Shown here: piece by piece, positions 10,571 to 20,020 of the stretch | Layout of the letters: every line of letters begins with the position of its first letter | How positions within the stretch are numbered: position 1 is the stretch's first letter | DNA from: an uncultured Clostridia bacterium | GTDB taxonomy: Bacteria > Bacillota > Clostridia > Christensenellales > UBA3700 | Reading direction: 5' to 3' | Assembly (NCBI GenBank): GCA_947174325.1 | Contig: CAMWIL010000008.1 | Location: 1 to 35,253, forward strand | Length of the DNA stretch: 35,253 nucleotides | Notes under the pieces: generated by a model | Database searches by the model: none | Told to the model about the DNA's origin: nothing | What the model saw: the letters and a program-made list of their open reading frames with translations, nothing else | Program-made: the position numbers and the translations under genes

Positions 10571-10717
10571 ACTTTACCTCCGATGTGTTTTATACTAGTG
10601 TTTGCTTATGCGTGAAATTTATTTGTCTAATTTATGATATGAAAATGATCGTATTTTGGTTAGTTGGGGATAAAAGGTTGCTTTGGCAAATGAGTAATTT
10701 GACGGAAATGTGGCAAT

Positions 10718-10732
10718 TTGAACAATGTTCAA
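10718..10732. promoter_or_regulatory. Palindromic putative repressor operator 1
   Basis: Perfect 15-bp palindrome TTGAACA A TGTTCAA. Confidence 0.6.
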
Positions 10733-10871
10733 TGATAAAAATATCGATATGTGTCGATTATATGAGGGTAAATTAAGACGTGTAAAAATAAGCATAGTTG
10801 AGGGCAATTAAAATATTGCGGGACATAATTATTAATACGTACAGTCGTAGAGGATGAAAAATTTATATATT

Positions 10872-10884
10872 TGAACAGTGTTCA
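10872..10884. promoter_or_regulatory. Palindromic putative repressor operator 2
   Basis: TGAACA G TGTTCA, same half-sites as operator 1. Confidence 0.6.
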
Positions 10885-10971
10885 GTCTGTGCGATCGCAT
10901 CAGTTTTACATAAATAGGGTATTATATGTTGTAAATGAGGTGTATTTTATGTAAAAACTCAATAAATTGGG

Positions 10972-11000
10972 TTGAAAAATTCGTCAATATACTATATAAT
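10972..11000 (+). promoter_or_regulatory. Promoter of the alpha/beta hydrolase gene
   Basis: TTGAAA (10972-10977), 17-bp spacer, TATAAT (10995-11000). Confidence 0.7.
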
Positions 11001-11032
11001 GTATATATAATTAAAATAATGAGGGTTTAGTT

Positions 11033-11971
11033 ATGGAAAAAATCAATACGTTTATACATGGAAACGACGATTATGAAGTGGCAATGACGATCTGGGAACC
11101 GGACGGACAAGCCAAAGGAATCGTCCAGATTTTCCACGGTATGGTAGAGCATATAGACAGATACGACGATTTTGCAAAGTATCTCAATTCAAAAGGATAT
11201 ATTGTTGCGGGCGACGATCATAGAGGTCACGGACGCACGGCTAAAAAAGAATTCTTGGGACAAGTCCCGTACGGTCATACTTATTTCGATACTATTGACG
11301 ACGAGAAGATAATTACGGCTTTTCTAAAAGAGAAGTATCCGAATTTGCCTATATTTATATTTGCGCACAGTTATGGATCATTCCTTGGACAAGGCTATAT
11401 TCAGCAGAACAGTAAGGAAATCGACGGCTGTATATTGAGCGGCTCGGCAATGATGGCAGGCGGAGAGGTCAAGATAGCAAAGAGCGTATCGGCTATGCAG
11501 TACAAGCTTTGCGGTAGAGATAAACCTGCAAATCTTATCAAAAATCTCACTTTCGGTCAGTATGAAAAACCGTTTAAGAAGGAAAAGCGCGTAAACGCTT
11601 GGCTCAATCGCGACGTTGAGGAGTGCGAAAAGTATAACAACGATCCGTATTGCAACTATACTATGTCGATAGCTTTTTATAAGAACTTTTTTGACGGATT
11701 GAGCAAGATATACGATAGTGAAAGACTTGCCGCAATAGATAAAAAATTGCCGATATTTATCGTGAGCGGAGATCGCGATCCCGTGGGCAAGATGGGCAAG
11801 GCGGTAACCAAGCTTTACGATATGTATAAAGCTTTGGGTATAGAAAACGTCAGCATAAAGTTATACGAACAGGCAAGACACGAAATAGTAAACGAACTCA
11901 ATAAAGCCGACGTATACGACGATATAAGCGAATGGATAAATTCCATTGTCGAAGCGAAGGCAAACAACTAA
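11033..11971 (+). CDS. Alpha/beta hydrolase, lysophospholipase / monoacylglycerol lipase-like (serine aminopeptidase S33 fold)
   Basis: IFHGMVEHIDRYDDFAKYLNSKGYIVAGDDHRGHGRT and nucleophile elbow AHSYGS; late SGDRDPVG and ARHEIVNE consistent with Asp and His of the triad. Confidence 0.9.
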   Translation: MEKINTFIHGNDDYEVAMTIWEPDGQAKGIVQIFHGMVEHIDRYDDFAKYLNSKGYIVAGDDHRGHGRTAKKEFLGQVPYGHTYFDTIDDEKIITAFLKEKYPNLPIFIFAHSYGSFLGQGYIQQNSKEIDGCILSGSAMMAGGEVKIAKSVSAMQYKLCGRDKPANLIKNLTFGQYEKPFKKEKRVNAWLNRDVEECEKYNNDPYCNYTMSIAFYKNFFDGLSKIYDSERLAAIDKKLPIFIVSGDRDPVGKMGKAVTKLYDMYKALGIENVSIKLYEQARHEIVNELNKADVYDDISEWINSIVEAKANN

Positions 11972-11992
11972 TTTAATCAAAAAGGAAGAAAT

Positions 11993-13990
11993 ATGGCAGA
12001 GAATTACGGAGCGCGCGATATAGAAGTTCTTAAAGGTTTGGACGCCGTACGAAAAAGACCCGGTATGTATATAGGCACTACCGGAGTCAAAGGTATGCAC
12101 CATATACTTTGGGAAATAGTGGACAACGCAATGGACGAAGCGCTCAACGGCTACGGAAATTTGATAGAAATAGAAATCTTTCCTGACAACAGCATTAGTG
12201 TTACCGACCACGGAAGAGGCGTCCCGGTGGATATTCATCCCGTGGAAAAAGTTCCGGCGGTAGAGTTGGTATTCACTACTTTGCATGCGGGCGGAAAATT
12301 TAACAATAAGAATTATTCGGTATCAGGAGGATTGCACGGCGTAGGCGCGTCCGTAACAAACGCGCTGTCGGAATGGCTTACGGTAGACGTTTTTAAAAAG
12401 GGAACGAAATATAATATTAAATTCCATTCTTACGAGTTGCCTAACGGAAATATCGCGAGCGGCCGCAAGTTGCAGGATCTTACGTCGGAACCTTGCGATC
12501 CAAAACTTAAAGGTACAAAAGTCACGTTCAAACCAGACGAGCGAGTTTTCGGACAGGAAGTTTTCTCTTTTGATACGATAGCAAAGAGAATCAAAGAACT
12601 TGCCTTTCTCAACGGCGGAGTCAAATTCGTCATTACCGACAACCGCCAACACAGCGAAGGCGGTAGACCGAAGGTCAAAAAATACTGCTACGAAGGCGGT
12701 ATAAGCGATTTTGTTTTGCACCTCAACGAGGGGAAAACGGCTTTGTATTCTCAACCCGTTTACGTTGAGAAAAAACAAGGTAATTTTGTCGTTGAACTTG
12801 CATTCCAACATACGGATACTTATACGGAAGGCGTGTTTAGTTACGTCAACGATATTCCAACAACCGAGGGCGGAACTCACGAAACAGGCTTTAAATCCGC
12901 ATTGACGAGAGCGCTCAACGATTTCGGAAGAGCAAAGAATATCATCAAAGAAAAACAGCAGAATTTCAACGGCGAAGATTATAGAGAAGGATTGACCGCA
13001 GTGCTTGCGATCAAAATGCAAAACGTGCAATTTGAGGGACAAACTAAAACGAAGCTTGGCAATCCCGAAGTCAAAAATCTTGTGGAAAACCTTTTGACAG
13101 ACGCGATAAAAGACTATTTGAATAAGTCTAAAAAAGACGTTATCGACGCTATTTTCGACAAGGCTAAAATAGCGGCGAAGGCGAGAGAAAGCGCGGCAAA
13201 GGCGAAATCCGTCGCAAGAAATCTCAACAGTCTCACGTCGTCCAACCTCATCGGAAAGATGGCGAATTGCTCGGGAAGGAAACCTGAACTCAACGAATTG
13301 TTTATCGTTGAGGGCGACAGCGCCGGCGGAAGCGCTAAGCAGGGAAGGGATAGGTCGTGCCAAGCGATTTTACCTCTAAGAGGTAAACCGCTAAACGTCG
13401 AGAAGAAAAAACTTGAACTGATTTTGCAGAACGAGGAAATAAAGCTTATAATCAACGCTTTGGGAACAGGTTTCGGCAAAGATTTCAATATCAACAATCT
13501 TAAATACCACAAAGTCATTATTCTCGCGGACGCCGATCAAGACGGCGCGCATATCAGGGCGATACTCTTGACAATGTTTTTCAGATATATGCGACCGTTG
13601 ATAACAGGCGGATACCTGTATATAGGAATGCCGCCGCTTTATAAGATTACAGAAAAAAACACCGTCAAGTACGCTTACGACGATGAAGAATTAAAGACTA
13701 TCCTTGCAAATACCGGAAGAAATTATACGTTGCAAAGATACAAGGGACTTGGAGAAATGAATCCCGAACAACTTTGGGAAACCACTCTCGATCCTAAAAA
13801 CAGATCGCTTATGAAAGTGAGTATCGACGACAGCGCGGAAGCCGAAAGGCTTATCGTTACGCTTATGGGCGAGGGCGCGGAAATGAGAAGAGAGTATATT
13901 TTCGAATACGCTAATTTCAATAAAGAAGAGACTTTTGCGGAAGCAAAGATAGCGCAAAGCATAAAGAAGGACAGTTCGCGCAACAACTAG
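11993..13990 (+). CDS. parE: Type IIA topoisomerase subunit B (topoisomerase IV ParE / GyrB-like)
   Basis: VRKRPGMYIGTTGVKGMHHILWEIVDNAMDEA, GGLHGVGASVTNALS, VEGDSAGGSAKQGRDRSCQAILPLRGKPLNVEK, LADADQDGAHIRAILL, QRYKGLGEMNPEQLWETT. Confidence 0.93.
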   Translation: MAENYGARDIEVLKGLDAVRKRPGMYIGTTGVKGMHHILWEIVDNAMDEALNGYGNLIEIEIFPDNSISVTDHGRGVPVDIHPVEKVPAVELVFTTLHAGGKFNNKNYSVSGGLHGVGASVTNALSEWLTVDVFKKGTKYNIKFHSYELPNGNIASGRKLQDLTSEPCDPKLKGTKVTFKPDERVFGQEVFSFDTIAKRIKELAFLNGGVKFVITDNRQHSEGGRPKVKKYCYEGGISDFVLHLNEGKTALYSQPVYVEKKQGNFVVELAFQHTDTYTEGVFSYVNDIPTTEGGTHETGFKSALTRALNDFGRAKNIIKEKQQNFNGEDYREGLTAVLAIKMQNVQFEGQTKTKLGNPEVKNLVENLLTDAIKDYLNKSKKDVIDAIFDKAKIAAKARESAAKAKSVARNLNSLTSSNLIGKMANCSGRKPELNELFIVEGDSAGGSAKQGRDRSCQAILPLRGKPLNVEKKKLELILQNEEIKLIINALGTGFGKDFNINNLKYHKVIILADADQDGAHIRAILLTMFFRYMRPLITGGYLYIGMPPLYKITEKNTVKYAYDDEELKTILANTGRNYTLQRYKGLGEMNPEQLWETTLDPKNRSLMKVSIDDSAEAERLIVTLMGEGAEMRREYIFEYANFNKEETFAEAKIAQSIKKDSSRNN

Positions 13991-14036
13991 CGCGTCAGCA
14001 TAAGACAAATACGGCAAAAGCAATTAAGGTTTTAGT

Positions 14037-16508
14037 ATGGCAAAAAAAATAGTAGAAGAAGTAGATAATTCAAAAATAATTGACGGAACTTTCGAACAGG
14101 TAATGCACAGTTCGATGATACCGTACAGCGAATACGTTATACTTGACAGGGCGTTGCCCAGAGTAGAAGACGGATTGAAACCCGTTCAGAGAAGAATACT
14201 GTATACGATGATGGAGTTGGGAACTACTCCCGACAAGCCTCATAGAAAGTCCGCGCGTATAGTCGGCGACTGTCTTGGTAAGTATCACCCTCACGGCGAT
14301 TCTTCCGTATACAACGCGATGGTAAAACTTGCTCAGCCGTTCAATACCAAAATGCTGCTAGTTGACGGTCACGGAAACTTCGGTTCTGTCGACGGCGACT
14401 CTGCTGCGGCTATGAGATATACCGAGGCGAGAATGACGCCGTTTGCGTTGGAAATGTTGAGGGATTTGGATAAAAATACCGTTCCTATGACGCTCAACTT
14501 CGACGATTCTCTCGAAGAACCGGAAGTGCTTCCCAGCAGACTTCCGAATTTGCTTGTCAACGGCGCAAACGGTATTGCGGTAGGACTTACTACTACTATT
14601 CCTCCTCACAATCTTCACGAAACGATAAACGGTATCGTCGCGTACATCGACAACAAACGCATCACTCTCGACGAGATGATGACGTATATTCCCGCTCCCG
14701 ATTTTCCCACAGGAGGAATTATAATTGACAACCCGGGGATAAGGGAGGCGTATGCTACGGGTAAGGGCAAGATAGTCGTACGCGCAAAAACTCATATTGA
14801 AGAAGAGGGCGGACGGTGTAACATTGTAATAACGGAGATACCTTATCAGGTCAATAAAGCCGAATTGCTTTCAAGGATCAACGATCTAAGGGAGACGGCG
14901 AAAGAGTTTTTCGGCGGAATTCAGGACATTGTCGACGAGTCGGACAGAATGGGTATGCGTTGCGTCATCAAGCTCAAAAAAGAAGTCGATCCCGAAGTTA
15001 TGTTGGCGCTTTTGTTCAAAAAGACAAATTTGCAATGCAACTTTAACGCGAATATGACGGCTATCGTAAAAAACCGTCCCGAACAGTTAGGTCTTTTGGA
15101 TATAATAAGGCATTACGTTGAATTCCAAAGAGAGGTTATTTATAAGAGAAGTAAATACGATCTTGACGTTGCCGAAAAGAGAGAGCATATTATCGAAGGT
15201 CTTCTTAAAGCGGTAAACAATATCCGCGAAGTGGTGGATATCGTATTGGATAGCAAGACGTACAACGAGGCTAAGGAAAGACTTATGATCAGATTTGAAC
15301 TGACAGAAAGGCAAGCCATAGCCGTGTTGGATATTCCGCTTAAACGTCTTAACAAACTGGATATAAACAAGATGCTCGAAGAGCAGAAAGAGTTGTTGGA
15401 GAAGATCGATTATCTAACGGAAGTAACTAATTCTAAGGCTAAACAGTATCAAGTCGTCAAGAAGGAATTGCTTGAAATAAAGAAAAAATACAAAGACGAA
15501 AGACAGAGTAAGATCGTACACGAAAGCAAGATCACAGACACAAATATCGATCTCAACGCTAAGATCAAAAGAGAAGGATTTTTGGTGCTAAATTACAACG
15601 GTAACGTCAAATTCGTGCCGGAAAAAGGTTACAATCAAGCTTCCAAGAGTATCGTAAACTGTAATCTGCAAGACTTGGCAAAGAAAGTGGTCAAGACGGA
15701 TAGCGAATCGTTGGTATTCGGTATAACAGTCAAAGGCAATGCGATAACGTTCCCAATATCAGCGTTCGGCGACGATAAATGGAAGAGCAAGGGCATAGGT
15801 ATAAACAAAATAGCAAAAGTAGACAGCGACGATATATTGTTGAATATATTCACGCCGGCAGAATTAAAAGGCAAGAAGATTTTGATCGTTACCGCAATGG
15901 GTATGGCAAAATACGTCGATATATCAGAATTCTCATTGGATAAGAAATCGCAGACTACGGCTATGACTTTCAAGGACGAAGACGATCAAATAGTCAGCGT
16001 TACCGCGGTAGCTCCGCCGGAGATTGATGACGGAACGAGAGAGGCGAGAGGATTTATATTGGCGATAAGCGCAGACGGAATGTCACTAAATTGTTATGAT
16101 GACGTTCCGACACAAGGCAAGAAGGCAAGCGGGGTAAAACTTATGCGCCTTGACGATGCGGATAAGATCATTTTCGCTCAACACAACGACGGCAATGGAG
16201 AAATAGTCACGATACTTGACAACGGATCTGCAAAGAGGGTTATCCTCGGTTGTATCGACCCGAAGATGCGTATGTCCAAAGGTATCAAACTAAACGATTC
16301 CAAGTTGGGAGTATGTATATTTACGGATATAGTGACTGAACCTTACGATATTGCCGTTATTTTACCAAACGGCGAAGTCAAGAGTGTAAATACTGAACAG
16401 ATCAGCATAGAAGACCGTACTAATAAAGGCAAAAATCTTATCAAGATCATTTCAAAAGATAAGAACGTTTTGACGATTGGAACGGCGCGTAAACATAATA
16501 TTTTATAA
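14037..16508 (+). CDS. parC: Type IIA topoisomerase subunit A (topoisomerase IV ParC / GyrA-like)
   Basis: [54 protein letters not shown]. No QRRGGKG-type GyrA box found in the C-terminal domain. Confidence 0.92.
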   Translation: MAKKIVEEVDNSKIIDGTFEQVMHSSMIPYSEYVILDRALPRVEDGLKPVQRRILYTMMELGTTPDKPHRKSARIVGDCLGKYHPHGDSSVYNAMVKLAQPFNTKMLLVDGHGNFGSVDGDSAAAMRYTEARMTPFALEMLRDLDKNTVPMTLNFDDSLEEPEVLPSRLPNLLVNGANGIAVGLTTTIPPHNLHETINGIVAYIDNKRITLDEMMTYIPAPDFPTGGIIIDNPGIREAYATGKGKIVVRAKTHIEEEGGRCNIVITEIPYQVNKAELLSRINDLRETAKEFFGGIQDIVDESDRMGMRCVIKLKKEVDPEVMLALLFKKTNLQCNFNANMTAIVKNRPEQLGLLDIIRHYVEFQREVIYKRSKYDLDVAEKREHIIEGLLKAVNNIREVVDIVLDSKTYNEAKERLMIRFELTERQAIAVLDIPLKRLNKLDINKMLEEQKELLEKIDYLTEVTNSKAKQYQVVKKELLEIKKKYKDERQSKIVHESKITDTNIDLNAKIKREGFLVLNYNGNVKFVPEKGYNQASKSIVNCNLQDLAKKVVKTDSESLVFGITVKGNAITFPISAFGDDKWKSKGIGINKIAKVDSDDILLNIFTPAELKGKKILIVTAMGMAKYVDISEFSLDKKSQTTAMTFKDEDDQIVSVTAVAPPEIDDGTREARGFILAISADGMSLNCYDDVPTQGKKASGVKLMRLDDADKIIFAQHNDGNGEIVTILDNGSAKRVILGCIDPKMRMSKGIKLNDSKLGVCIFTDIVTEPYDIAVILPNGEVKSVNTEQISIEDRTNKGKNLIKIISKDKNVLTIGTARKHNIL

Positions 16509-16546
16509 TATAGAATCAATTAAATTATCTTAATATAATAAGAATA

Positions 16547-16575
16547 CCGACGGAGTTTACGCTCCGCCGGTTTTT
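16547..16575 (+). terminator. Intrinsic terminator after parC
   Basis: CCGACGGAG - tttacg - CTCCGCCGG followed by TTTTT. Confidence 0.8.
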
Positions 16576-16665
16576 GTGAATTTGTAAATTTAAACCCGTA
16601 ATAAGGGGAACAGCCAAAGCAACTTTTGAGTCAATAAAAAAATTTAGAAAATTATGGAAAATCTA

Positions 16666-16694
16666 TTGACAATACGTTGTCGCAGTGTTATTAT
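16666..16694 (+). promoter_or_regulatory. Promoter of the leader ORF / metY-cysK operon
   Basis: TTGACA (16666-16671), 17-bp spacer, TATTAT (16689-16694). Confidence 0.7.
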
Positions 16695-16701
16695 AGTACT
16701 A

Positions 16702-16720
16702 ACCTAGTAGAAAAGTAGGT
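16702..16720. promoter_or_regulatory. Inverted repeat near the predicted transcription start (possible operator or 5' hairpin)
   Basis: ACCTA gtagaaaag TAGGT immediately downstream of the -10 box. Confidence 0.4.
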
Positions 16721-16743
16721 AAAACACTGTCGGAGGACAAATA

Positions 16744-16803
16744 ATGAATAAGTATAGTTTTAAAAAAGTCAACGTAACAAAAAGACGAATGTGTCGATGT
16801 TGA
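16744..16803 (+). CDS. Putative cysteine-sensing leader peptide, MNKYSFKKVNVTKRRMCRC*
   Basis: 19-codon ORF with strong SD (CGGAGGACAAATAATG) between the promoter and metY; ends Met-Cys-Arg-Cys-stop. Not in the supplied ORF track. Confidence 0.7.
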   Translation: MNKYSFKKVNVTKRRMCRC

Positions 16804-16903
16804 AAGAGAGTATACGATGAAGCAAATATAAAAATAAATAAAATAAATTCAAAATAAAAACAAAATAAATAAACGTTCAATACAATAAAAGGAGATAACA
16901 ATA

Positions 16904-18190
16904 ATGTCTAATAAATATAAATTCGAAACACTTCAACTTCACGTAGGTCAGGAAAGTCCTGATCCGACAACGGATTCGCGCGCAGTGCCTATTTATGCAA
17001 CGACTTCTTACGTTTTTCACAATTCCGCTCATGCGGCTGCTCGCTTCGATCTGTCTGACGCAGGAAATATTTACGGCAGATTGACCAACTCGACTCAAGA
17101 CGTTTTTGAGAAGAGGATCGCAGCTCTAGAAGGCGGCGTAGCGGCTTTGGCGCTCGCTTCCGGCGCGGCGGCGATTACTTATGCATTGCAGGCTCTCGGT
17201 CAAAACGGAGGACACTTCGTTGCGCAAAAGACTATTTACGGGGGAAGTTATAATCTTCTTGCTCACACACTTCCGAATTTCGGAATAACAACGACTTTCG
17301 TCAATATTCACGATCTTAAAGAGGTAGAGAAGGCGATAAAGAAAAATACAAGGGCAATATATATCGAAACGCTCGGCAATCCAAACAGCGATATTCCGGA
17401 CATTGACGCTTTGGCAGAACTTGCTCACAAGCACGGTTTGCCGCTCGTGGTAGACAATACGTTTGGTACGCCGTATCTTATTCGTCCTATCGAGCACGGC
17501 GCAGATATCGTAGTCCATTCGGCGACGAAGTTTATCGGCGGTCACGGAACGACGCTAGGCGGAGTTATCGTTGATTCGGGCAAGTTTGATTGGGCGGCGT
17601 CGGGCAAGTATCCCGCTATTGCGGACGCAAATCCGTCTTATCACAACATTTCTTTCGTTAAGACGGTAGGCGCTGCGGCGTTTGTTACATACATTCGCGC
17701 TATACTTCTTCGCGATACAGGCGCTACGCTTTCTCCGTTTGCGGCGTTCCTTCTTTTGCAGGGAACGGAAACTCTGTCTTTAAGATTAGAGCGTCACGCG
17801 GAAAATACCAAAAAGGTAGTGGAATTTCTTTCAAACCATCCGCAGGTGGAAAAAGTTAACCATCCATCGCTTCCTGAACATCCCGATCATGCGCTCTACC
17901 AAAAGTATTTCCCAAACGGGGGAGCGTCGATATTTACATTTGAGATCAAGGGCGGAATAGAGGAGGCTCACAAGTTTATCGATAATTTGCAAATATTCTC
18001 GTTGCTTGCAAACGTTGCCGACGTCAAGAGTCTTGTCATACATCCTGCCACGACTACGCATAGCCAACTTTCCGAGGAAGAACTCATCGACCAGGGAATA
18101 AAGAAGAATACGATCCGTCTTTCTATAGGTACGGAGCATATTGACGATATCATCGCAGATCTTGAGAGAGGATTTGCGGCAGTTAAATAA
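16904..18190 (+). CDS. metY: O-acetylhomoserine sulfhydrylase (Cys/Met metabolism PLP enzyme)
   Basis: 428 aa. ETLQLHVGQE, PIYATTSYVF, YGRLTNSTQDVFEKRIAALEGG, VVDNTFGTPYLIRPIEHGADIVVHSATKFIGGHG; SD AAAGGAG. Confidence 0.94.
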   Translation: MSNKYKFETLQLHVGQESPDPTTDSRAVPIYATTSYVFHNSAHAAARFDLSDAGNIYGRLTNSTQDVFEKRIAALEGGVAALALASGAAAITYALQALGQNGGHFVAQKTIYGGSYNLLAHTLPNFGITTTFVNIHDLKEVEKAIKKNTRAIYIETLGNPNSDIPDIDALAELAHKHGLPLVVDNTFGTPYLIRPIEHGADIVVHSATKFIGGHGTTLGGVIVDSGKFDWAASGKYPAIADANPSYHNISFVKTVGAAAFVTYIRAILLRDTGATLSPFAAFLLLQGTETLSLRLERHAENTKKVVEFLSNHPQVEKVNHPSLPEHPDHALYQKYFPNGGASIFTFEIKGGIEEAHKFIDNLQIFSLLANVADVKSLVIHPATTTHSQLSEEELIDQGIKKNTIRLSIGTEHIDDIIADLERGFAAVK

Positions 18191-18207
18191 TTTTGGAGGA
18201 TCTATAA

Positions 18208-19140
18208 ATGTCAAAAATTTATACGCAAGCAGATCAACTCATAGGAAGAACGCCGCTATTGGAATTGACTCACATAGAAAAAAAGTACGATCTTAAAGCG
18301 AGAATACTTGCCAAACTCGAATATTTCAATCCGGCAGGCTCAGTAAAGGACAGAGTTGCCAAAGCAATGATAGATGAGGCGGAGGCTTTGGGAAAACTAA
18401 AACCCGGTTCTGTGATTATCGAACCTACTTCCGGCAATACCGGTATCGGTCTTGCGTCGGTTGCGGCGGCGAGAGGGTATAGAATAATAATCGTGATGCC
18501 GGAGACGATGTCTGTCGAACGCAGACAGATTATGAAAGCGTACGGCGCAGAACTCGTCCTTAGCGACGGAACGAAAGGAATGAAAGGCGCTATCGCCAAG
18601 GCGGAGGAACTTGCAGCTCAGACTCCGAACAGTTTTATTCCCGGTCAATTTGAAAATCCTGCTAATCCGCAGGCTCACAGAGCAAGTACCGGTCCGGAGA
18701 TATATGAAGATACCGACGGAAAGGTGGATATATTCGTTGCGGGCGTAGGCACGGGCGGCACTGTCACCGGCGTTGGGGAATACCTTAAATCAAAGAATCC
18801 GTCAGTCAAAGTCGTAGCAGTCGAACCGGCTACTTCCGCGGTACTTTCCACCGGAGTAGCGGGAGCGCATAAAATTCAAGGCATAGGAGCAGGGTTCGTA
18901 CCCGACGTATTGAACACAAAGATATACGACGAGGTCATTGCTGTTTCCAACGAAGACGCTTTTGCCATGGGCAAACTGATAGGCAAGAGCGAGGGAGTGC
19001 TTGTAGGTATTTCTTCGGGAGCGGCTACGTATGCTGCGATCGAACTTGCAAAACGTCCCGAAAATAACGGAAAAACCATTGTGGTACTTCTCCCTGATAC
19101 AGGAGATAGATATCTTTCGACTCCGCTTTTTGCAGAATAA
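18208..19140 (+). CDS. cysK: Cysteine synthase A (O-acetylserine sulfhydrylase)
   Basis: [62 protein letters not shown]. Confidence 0.96.
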   Translation: MSKIYTQADQLIGRTPLLELTHIEKKYDLKARILAKLEYFNPAGSVKDRVAKAMIDEAEALGKLKPGSVIIEPTSGNTGIGLASVAAARGYRIIIVMPETMSVERRQIMKAYGAELVLSDGTKGMKGAIAKAEELAAQTPNSFIPGQFENPANPQAHRASTGPEIYEDTDGKVDIFVAGVGTGGTVTGVGEYLKSKNPSVKVVAVEPATSAVLSTGVAGAHKIQGIGAGFVPDVLNTKIYDEVIAVSNEDAFAMGKLIGKSEGVLVGISSGAATYAAIELAKRPENNGKTIVVLLPDTGDRYLSTPLFAE

Positions 19141-19151
19141 TAAATAATGAC

Positions 19152-19188
19152 CGCCGGTGCTCAATTTAAGCGAGCGTCGGCGCGTTTT
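19152..19188 (+). terminator. GC-rich hairpin with short T-run between cysK and the Rrf2 gene
   Basis: CGCCGGTGCTC - aatttaagc - GAGCGTCGGCG (two G.U pairs) then cgTTTTgg. Probably a weak or attenuating terminator. Confidence 0.5.
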
Positions 19189-19217
19189 GGGATAAAGAAA
19201 ATTGGGAGGAACAAAAA

Positions 19218-19670
19218 ATGACGATATCGACAAAAGGAAGATACGCATTAAGAATAGTAATAGATATTGCGGAAAACAGCAACGGCTCATTCATACCTAT
19301 GAAGATGGTAGCTGAGAGGCAGGGCTTGCCGCTTAAATATTTAGAGCACATTTTGCCGGTATTGAAACAGAATAATATCGTTGAGGGCATACACGGAAAA
19401 GGCGGGGGATACCGTTTGACGAGAAGACCCGAAGAATACACAGTAGGTGAAATTCTTCGTTTGGTAGAGGGCGACCTTGCGCCTGTAGCATGTTTGGAAT
19501 GCGGCGCAAAGCCTTGCGATAAAGTCGATAGATGCCGTACCATAGCGATGTGGAGAAATTTCCATAAGTTGATCAACGATTTTTTTGACGGCATCACTAT
19601 CAAAGATCTTATGAGCGACGAGTCAAAGAAAGACGGCAAAGAAATGTCATTTTTGGACGCGTCCTTATAA
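19218..19670 (+). CDS. Rrf2 family transcriptional regulator (IscR/CymR-like)
   Basis: MTISTKGRYALRIVIDIAE, GKGGGYRLTRRPEEYTVGEILRLVEGDLAPVACLECG...KPCDKVDRCRTIAMW; SD GGGAGG. Confidence 0.93.
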   Translation: MTISTKGRYALRIVIDIAENSNGSFIPMKMVAERQGLPLKYLEHILPVLKQNNIVEGIHGKGGGYRLTRRPEEYTVGEILRLVEGDLAPVACLECGAKPCDKVDRCRTIAMWRNFHKLINDFFDGITIKDLMSDESKKDGKEMSFLDASL

Positions 19671-20020
19671 TGCTTTGACTATTTATATCAATTTGGCGGT
19701 TTACCCGTTGAGTTAGTTTTTAATAAAAAATTTGTTTATAAACCAAATTATATCAACTTTATACTATGATAGCGTTCAAATACAAAGAAGTAGATTATAT
19801 AAACATTATATTTCTACTGATTTTAGAAATGAACGCATTTATTCTTATTTGTCCAAATTTTTGACCAAGTAGCCTTATTTTGACTTCTTTTTGTAAATTC
19901 GCAAACAAAATTACAAACAAATGTTCATAAATATTTGCAAATTTCAAAATGTTGACTTATACTTTGACTGTAACCGAAAGGAAGAGAAGTATTCTTCAAT
20001 AAATTGATGGAGGTGATATT

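Noticed and set aside
9854-10615. Plus-strand ORFs (143 and 98 aa) opposite murG
   Set aside because: They overlap a well-supported MurG homologue and have no recognisable domain.
10585-10807. Short ORFs (63 and 62 aa) between murG and the hydrolase
   Set aside because: No SD, mutually overlapping on opposite strands, and they cover the palindromic operator; treated as non-coding.
12323-13363. 346-aa minus-strand ORF opposite parE
   Set aside because: Shadow ORF of a conserved topoisomerase gene; no SD or family signature.
16804-16903. SAM or T-box riboswitch before metY
   Set aside because: The interval is A-rich and essentially unstructured with no terminator; the leader ORF is the better explanation.
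19671-20020. attL/attR repeats flanking the phage block
   Set aside because: Compared 19671-20020 with 31620-31737 by eye; only AT-rich similarity, no convincing direct repeat. A dot-plot would be needed.
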